A stretch of DNA of 64,000 nt from Aquilaria yunnanensis (lineage: Eukaryota; Streptophyta; Magnoliopsida; Malvales; Thymelaeaceae), in contig CM077594.1 in assembly GCA_039654915.1 (NCBI GenBank), positions 33,825,001 through 33,889,000 on the forward strand, given 5' to 3'. A model generated the notes under the pieces. The model ran no database searches and was not told where the DNA came from. It saw only the letters and a program-made list of their open reading frames with translations. Below, in pieces: positions 62,201 to 64,000 of the stretch. The translations under genes were made by a program, and so were the position numbers. Positions within the stretch are counted from its first letter, which is position 1. Each line of letters starts with the position of its first letter.

Positions 62201-64000
62201 GTCAATTTTTATTGAATGATAGGAGAGTTCCGATCGAAGAGGTTATAAGGAAATCTCCTTAACCTCAAACAGAGTCAAGTTTCTATCAAAGAGGTTGTAA
62301 GGAAATCTCCTTAACCGCAAACTCAATCAATTTTTCTTTAATTATAGGAGGGTTCCTATCATAGAGGTTCTAAGGAAATCTCCTTAACCTTAAATTTCAA
62401 TCAACTTTTCAAATAACGTCAGTTTTCTCGAACGATTGGAGAGTTCCTGTTGTAGAGATTCTAAGGAAATCTCCTTAACCTCAAACTTTAATCAATTTTC
62501 CTCAAACAATAGAAGAGTTCCATTCGTAAAGGTTTTAAGGAAATCTCCTTAACCTCAAACTTCAATCAATTTTTCAAACACAGTCAATTTTGTCCAACGA
62601 TAGGAGAGGTCCTGTCGTACAGCTTCTAAGGAAATCTCCTTAACCTCAAACTTCAATCAACTTTTCAAACACAGTCAATTTTTGTTCAACGTTAGGAGAG
62701 TTCCTGTCGTGGAGGTTATAAGGAAGTCACCTTAACCTCAAACTTCAATCAAATTTTCAAACACAGTCAATTTTCTCTAACGATAGAAGAGTTCCTGTCA
62801 TAGAGGTTCTAAGGAAATCTCCTTAACCTCAAACTTTAATCAATTTTTCAAAAGCTGTCAATTTTTTGGAAAGATAGCAGAGTTCCTGTCGTAGAGGATC
62901 TAAGGAAATCTCTTTAACCTCAAACTTCAATCAATTTTTCCAACACAGTCAATTTCCTCCAACGATAGGAGAGTTCCTGTCGTAGACGTTCTAAGGAAAT
63001 CTCCTTAACCTCAAACTTCATTATATTTTTCAAAAATAATAAATTTTCTCAAACGATAGGAGAGTTCTTGTCTTACAGGTTCTAAGGAAATCTCCTTAAC
63101 CTCAAACTTCAATCAATTTTTCAGACACAGTCAATTTTGTCCAACGATCGGAGAGTTCCTGTTGTACAGGTTCTATGGAAATTTCCTTAACCTCAAACTT
63201 TAATCAATTTTTCAAACGCACTCAATTTTTTGGAACGATAGCAGAGTTCCTGTCATAGAGGTTCTAGGGAAATCTAATTAACCTCAAACTTCAATCAACT
63301 TTTCAAACACAGTCAACTTTGTCCAACGATAGGAGAGTTCCTGTCGTTCAGGTTCTAAGGAAATCTCCTTAACCTCAAACTTTAATCAATTTTTCAAACA
63401 CATTCAATTTTTCTGCAGCGATAGGAGAGTTTCTATCGTAGAGGTTATAAGGAAATGTCATTAACCTCAAACTTGAATCAAATTTTCAACCACAGTCAAT
63501 TTTTCTTCAACGATAGGAGAGTCCTTCTCGTAGAGGTTATAAGAAAATCTCATTAACCTCAAACTTCAAATCAATTTTTCAAACACAGTCAATTTTCTCC
63601 AACAATAGGAGAGTTCCTGTCCTACAGCTTATAAGGAAATCTCCTTAACTTCAAACATGAATCAATTTTTCAAACATAGTCAATTTTCTCCAACGATAGG
63701 AGAGTTCATGTCGTACAGGTTATAAGGAAATCTCCTTAACCCCAAACCTCAATCAATTTTTCAAACACGGTCAATTTACACCAATGATAGGAGAGTTCCT
63801 GTCGTAGAGCTTCTAAGGAAATCTCCTGAACCTCAAACTTGAATTAATTTTTCAAACACAGTCAATTTTTCTTCAATGATAGGAGAGTTCCTGTCGTAAA
63901 GGTTCTAAGGAAATCTCCTTAACCTCAAACTTCAATCAATTTTTCAAACACATTCAATTTTCTCGAATGATAGGAGAGTTCCCGTCGTAGAGGTTCTAAG
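53242..64000. repeat. Higher-order repeat block J, period about 1.8-2.0 kb
   Basis: The shortened monomer CAGAGTCAAG followed by TTCTATCAAAGAGG (TATCTATC in one copy) marks this block at 53242, 55084, 56377, 58311, 60337 and 62270, with spacings of 1842, 1293, 1934, 2026 and 1933 bp. Earlier members are at 49721 and 50761. The 1293-bp unit is an incomplete copy. Each marker is followed by AACTCAATC/AACTCAATAAATT, then TTTAATTATAGG or TTTAATTGTAGG, then ATAACGTCAG or CAACGTCAG, in fixed order. Confidence 0.87.
56377..64000. repeat. Composite higher-order repeat, period about 3960 bp
   Basis: Units of about 1.93 and 2.03 kb alternate, and the pair repeats: 56377 to 60337 is 3960 bp and 58311 to 62270 is 3959 bp. 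Features private to alternate units, such as TTAACCGCAAACTC at about 58354 and 62314, or CAACGTCAG against ATAACGTCAG, recur only at the 3.96-kb distance. In about ten 60-base stretches compared by eye the two copies differ at about 2 per cent of positions. The second unit is cut by the window end. Confidence 0.88.

Larger units (their letters stand above)
32354..64000. repeat. 91-bp satellite array, right part (continues past the window)
   Basis: The same satellite in the same orientation resumes in phase after the solo LTR and runs to the window end, roughly 350 monomers. Full-length 91-bp units predominate; units shortened by 17-18 bp and a few with larger losses (for example near 47135-47150) occur. 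A 60-codon ORF at 46556-46738 is a chance frame in satellite sequence. No other insertion, gene or inverted segment was seen. Confidence 0.97.

Noticed and set aside
3418..64000. CRISPR-like array
   Set aside because: Repeats are contiguous with no unique spacers, monomers are divergent, and the context is a plant genome.
3418..64000. CENP-B-box-like motif in the monomer
   Set aside because: No TTCG-four bases-A-two bases-CGGG pattern is visible; the TTCGATCG variants near 6370 and 9445 lack the required downstream CGGG.

Overview
This window is almost entirely satellite DNA from a plant nuclear genome, most likely pericentromeric, centromeric or other heterochromatic sequence. The plant assignment rests on two retrotransposon pieces: an LTR of a Tekay/Del-like Ty3/Gypsy element at the left edge, and a solo LTR with plant Ty3/Gypsy features near the middle. 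I found no cellular gene, tRNA, rRNA or CRISPR array. I cannot name the species and do not recognise the satellite family.

Layout. Positions 1-3351 are the minus-strand LTR of a Ty3/Gypsy element; its other end lies outside the window. It is followed by the element's polypurine tract (3353-3364) and about 50 bp of leftover internal sequence. From about 3418 to the window end the sequence is a head-to-tail array of an AT-rich unit of about 91 bp, roughly 650 copies. The only interruption is a 986-bp solo LTR at 31368-32353, with TG...CA ends and a perfect 5-bp target-site duplication (GTTTC). That LTR carries a TATA box and the tail of a pol reading frame on the minus strand.

The array is strongly hierarchical. 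Individual monomers differ noticeably, but blocks of many monomers repeat at much higher similarity. Blocks seen: about 3.06 kb (3418-15307), 4.4-5.6 kb (18121-27480), 916 bp (27481-28960), 182 bp (28961-29330), 913 bp (34430-36170), 2.94 kb (38100-45290), 1040 bp and 729 bp (49441-52330), and 1.93/2.03 kb pairing into 3.96 kb (about 53242-64000). One multi-monomer cassette, marked by the variant AATGAACGAG, recurs 14 times between 6.5 and 47.2 kb. A shortened form of it marks the right-hand block eight times.

Within the monomer there is a 37-bp imperfect dyad (11-bp arms, 15-nt loop), a short direct repeat of TCAATTTT that appears to drive recurrent 17-18 bp deletions, and two CpG sites that account for many of the common variants. 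A linked monomer subtype breaks the large dyad but carries a different small perfect hairpin. There are no interacting genes to describe: the content is retrotransposon remnants and satellite evolution by unequal exchange. Identities and periods were estimated by eye from aligned landmarks, not by computation.
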